DNA from: Hofstenia miamia | Lineage: Eukaryota; Xenacoelomorpha; Acoela | DNA length: 64,000 nt | Reading direction: 5' to 3' | NCBI GenBank assembly: GCA_004352715.1 | Contig: SCFE01000027.1 | Coordinates: forward strand, 159,922-223,921 | Part shown: positions 61,441-64,000 of the stretch, piece by piece | Layout: every line of letters starts with the position of its first letter | Numbering within the stretch: position 1 is the first letter of the stretch | Program-made: the position numbers and the translations under genes | The notes under the pieces: generated by a model | Database searches by the model: none | What the model saw: only the letters and a program-made list of their open reading frames with translations | Told to the model about the DNA's origin: nothing

Positions 61441-62441
61441 GTTCTTGTGCATGCAAAATATGTGTTTGAAATACTCGTCACACTTCTATTGGAAGTTGCA
61501 GTTTTAAATAGAGGCTTTTAAAAACCTTTTTGCAAGTTTGTATTTGGTAAGTGAAAATCGCATAGCGAATATTTCTACCTTTTCTCAGAGCCGTGGCTAA
61601 AGGGTCATTTGCTCCCCTCCCTATGTAAAAGCATATTCATTTGGTAAAATTATCACATTATTTGATGCTATAAAATAGTTTTCAAACTCTATTAATTCAA
61701 TCGATAATCAAACGAAATAATTTTAGCATAAACATCAATATCATTATATTTAGCCTATTAAAAAAGATTGTAACATTCAAATATTGTTGCAATTTATTTA
61801 CTACCAAATCAACAGCATTAAACGACTTTTCTATGGTGTGCTACTCTGATAATCGCATTTTCACTGTACAAGCAAACATCTCATCAAGCAATTTCATAAA
61901 ATTCATAACTAGTGGCAACCATTATGAACATATTTTTTAAACATAAGTTAAAATATAGGTCAAAACATTTTAACACAAAATTAATCTGCATATTGTGATT
62001 GGCTATTGGTTATCCATTAATAGCACATATTTGCAAGCGAATTAATCAACGTCCTTATAGCACCTTGACTTGCTGCCAGCAGTTCACTCTTTTATATAAA
62101 AAGTTGGGAATGGGTATAATTTTAGACCATTTTAGCGGCTGAAAACATAGTTGTTAAGAACGTGCCGTACATGTTAAATAACGTAAATTAACGTACGTTT
62201 TTTATAATTTTTAAATAGCGTAAAATAACGCTTTTAACAACGATGGCTGAAACAGTTAGTAGGAATAAAACAGACAAGCCCATATTATGACATGTGCACA
62301 ACGCTTTGATATATTACCTAAAGATGTAATGAAGATCTTTTCATTTAAATTCTTGGTCTGGCATTGAAAGTGCTAATGTGAGGGCTTATTTTCTGCGCAT
62401 ACTTTTTTAAGCAACGCACTCGGTCTAATTGTTTTCAGTGA
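61441..62441 (+). repeat. First copy of a >=1,001-bp exact duplication
   Basis: Same sequence as 63000-64000 at an offset of 1,559 bp, with no differences found by eye. No gene is recognised inside it. Confidence 0.95.
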
Positions 62442-62617
62442 TCTTCTCCATCAATTGGCTCCTCTGTCCAATACATTTCAAATTTTTTGAACCGATTTAG
62501 TATCGGCGGTGTTTCCCTCCCAGAAACTGTTTTAACCAATATGAAATTTACGTGTATATTTGGCAAAAAAACTAGTAATTAAAAATTGTAACATAGTATA
62601 CATAACATTGTATAGTA

Positions 62618-62999
62618 CAGGGGTCTCAAAAGTAGCTTGACTTTTCAAATTACAATAACTTTTTATTTATATGAAACCAAACAATAATGTATGTAAATAA
62701 ACAAACTCTAATAAGGGGAATTACAGATATATTAAAACAAATGTTCAAATAGTCCTCCATTCTGCTCAATAGTAAGTTCACATCTTAGTATCATATTCTG
62801 GACAGCTCGATATAATTCATCAATGTTAAGTGAATCAACTTCTTGTATGATCCTCCTTTTTAAATCATCCATGTATGTATGATATACCCGCGACTTTAGA
62901 GTAGACCACAAATAAAATCAAGTGGACTCAGGTCAGGTGATCTAGGAGGCCATGCATGACCAAAACATCTGCCAATATCATGCTCAGCTTGCAACTGAN
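62618..62999 (-). mobile_element. Mariner/Tc1-superfamily transposon, 3' part, cut by contig join
   Basis: The 3' end starts after TA at 62616-62617 with CAGGGGTCTCAAAAGTAGC, a plausible terminal repeat. The minus strand then encodes the C-terminal transposase. The element runs into the N at 63000, where the sequence jumps to the duplicated block, so its 5' part is missing from this assembly. Confidence 0.75.
62732..62997 (-). pseudogene. Mariner-type transposase C-terminus with frameshift
   Basis: Minus strand: GHAWPPRSPDLSPLDF, the block around the third catalytic acidic residue of IS630/Tc1/mariner DDD/E transposases (the D of LDF or nearby). A one-base frameshift follows in the T-rich codons after LDF. 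The other frame continues LKSRVYHTYMDDLKRR and ends GLFEHLF at TAA (62732). The frameshift kills the protein unless it is a sequencing error. Confidence 0.85.
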
Positions 63000-64000
63000 G
63001 TTCTTGTGCATGCAAAATATGTGTTTGAAATACTCGTCACACTTCTATTGGAAGTTGCAGTTTTAAATAGAGGCTTTTAAAAACCTTTTTGCAAGTTTGT
63101 ATTTGGTAAGTGAAAATCGCATAGCGAATATTTCTACCTTTTCTCAGAGCCGTGGCTAAAGGGTCATTTGCTCCCCTCCCTATGTAAAAGCATATTCATT
63201 TGGTAAAATTATCACATTATTTGATGCTATAAAATAGTTTTCAAACTCTATTAATTCAATCGATAATCAAACGAAATAATTTTAGCATAAACATCAATAT
63301 CATTATATTTAGCCTATTAAAAAAGATTGTAACATTCAAATATTGTTGCAATTTATTTACTACCAAATCAACAGCATTAAACGACTTTTCTATGGTGTGC
63401 TACTCTGATAATCGCATTTTCACTGTACAAGCAAACATCTCATCAAGCAATTTCATAAAATTCATAACTAGTGGCAACCATTATGAACATATTTTTTAAA
63501 CATAAGTTAAAATATAGGTCAAAACATTTTAACACAAAATTAATCTGCATATTGTGATTGGCTATTGGTTATCCATTAATAGCACATATTTGCAAGCGAA
63601 TTAATCAACGTCCTTATAGCACCTTGACTTGCTGCCAGCAGTTCACTCTTTTATATAAAAAGTTGGGAATGGGTATAATTTTAGACCATTTTAGCGGCTG
63701 AAAACATAGTTGTTAAGAACGTGCCGTACATGTTAAATAACGTAAATTAACGTACGTTTTTTATAATTTTTAAATAGCGTAAAATAACGCTTTTAACAAC
63801 GATGGCTGAAACAGTTAGTAGGAATAAAACAGACAAGCCCATATTATGACATGTGCACAACGCTTTGATATATTACCTAAAGATGTAATGAAGATCTTTT
63901 CATTTAAATTCTTGGTCTGGCATTGAAAGTGCTAATGTGAGGGCTTATTTTCTGCGCATACTTTTTTAAGCAACGCACTCGGTCTAATTGTTTTCAGTGA
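63000..64000 (+). repeat. Second copy of the 1-kb duplication (to window edge)
   Basis: Begins at the N at 63000 (a G in copy 1) and follows 61441-62441 base for base to the window end. Confidence 0.95.

Noticed and set aside
1-64000. CRISPR arrays, bacterial operons, tRNA/rRNA genes
   Set aside because: Tandem repeats here lack regular spacers; the genes are spliced and animal-like; no tRNA cloverleaf with A/B boxes or rRNA segment was recognised by eye, though a covariance search was not possible.

Overview
This is AT-rich eukaryotic (invertebrate animal) DNA, not a microbial genome. The evidence is spliced metazoan membrane-protein exons (a class A GPCR exon and a two-exon SLC18B1-like transporter), very low gene density, TA/CAA/AAT microsatellites, N gaps, and a dense mix of animal transposons (CR1/L2-like LINE, Ty3/gypsy, Tc1/mariner, hAT, MITEs). 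The species cannot be fixed from sequence alone; an early-branching or marine invertebrate with an AT-rich genome, such as a cnidarian, would fit. I recognised no rRNA, tRNA, CRISPR array or operon.

Layout. 0-7 kb is mostly noncoding, with a last exon of a GPCR at 3.57-3.82 kb. 7.15-11.7 kb holds two copies of a DNA element with about 340-bp terminal inverted repeats around an 850-bp N gap. 12.5-30.2 kb is the most striking region: a very large, old, imperfect inverted repeat centred near 23.25 kb. Its arms carry the same unknown coding segment at their outer ends (12.55-12.91 kb minus, 29.96-30.24 kb plus). A LINE fragment lies in the left arm. A degenerate gypsy LTR element (14.77-21.24 kb) is also inserted there, and a short Tc1 element sits inside one of its LTRs. 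About 12.5-27.3 kb is almost free of CpG.

31.26-33.41 kb is a decayed hAT transposon. 33.7-36.9 kb holds small candidate non-autonomous elements. 37.2-41.8 kb is an MFS transporter gene whose 3.3-kb intron contains a decayed duplicate of its last exon. 41.8-48 kb is AT-rich with no recognised gene. A clean hAT MITE with exact 8-bp target duplication lies at 48.03-48.45 kb.

49.5-54.05 kb is a nearly intact bicistronic LINE on the minus strand. ORF1 is an SGNH-esterase-like protein. It overlaps ORF2 by ATGA, and ORF2 has a hydrophobic N-terminus ending in a viral-type 2A motif, then an AP endonuclease and a reverse transcriptase. A single frameshift at an 8-base homopolymer interrupts ORF2.

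54-64 kb is mostly noncoding. It contains a perfect 1,364-bp palindrome ending at GATC plus a single N, a telomere-like hairpin MITE, and a 1,559-bp-spaced exact duplication across another single N that looks like an unmerged contig overlap. A mariner transposase relic lies between its two copies.

Host genes and transposons show no functional link in this window. The genes that do work together are those inside single mobile elements, chiefly the LINE ORF1/ORF2 pair.
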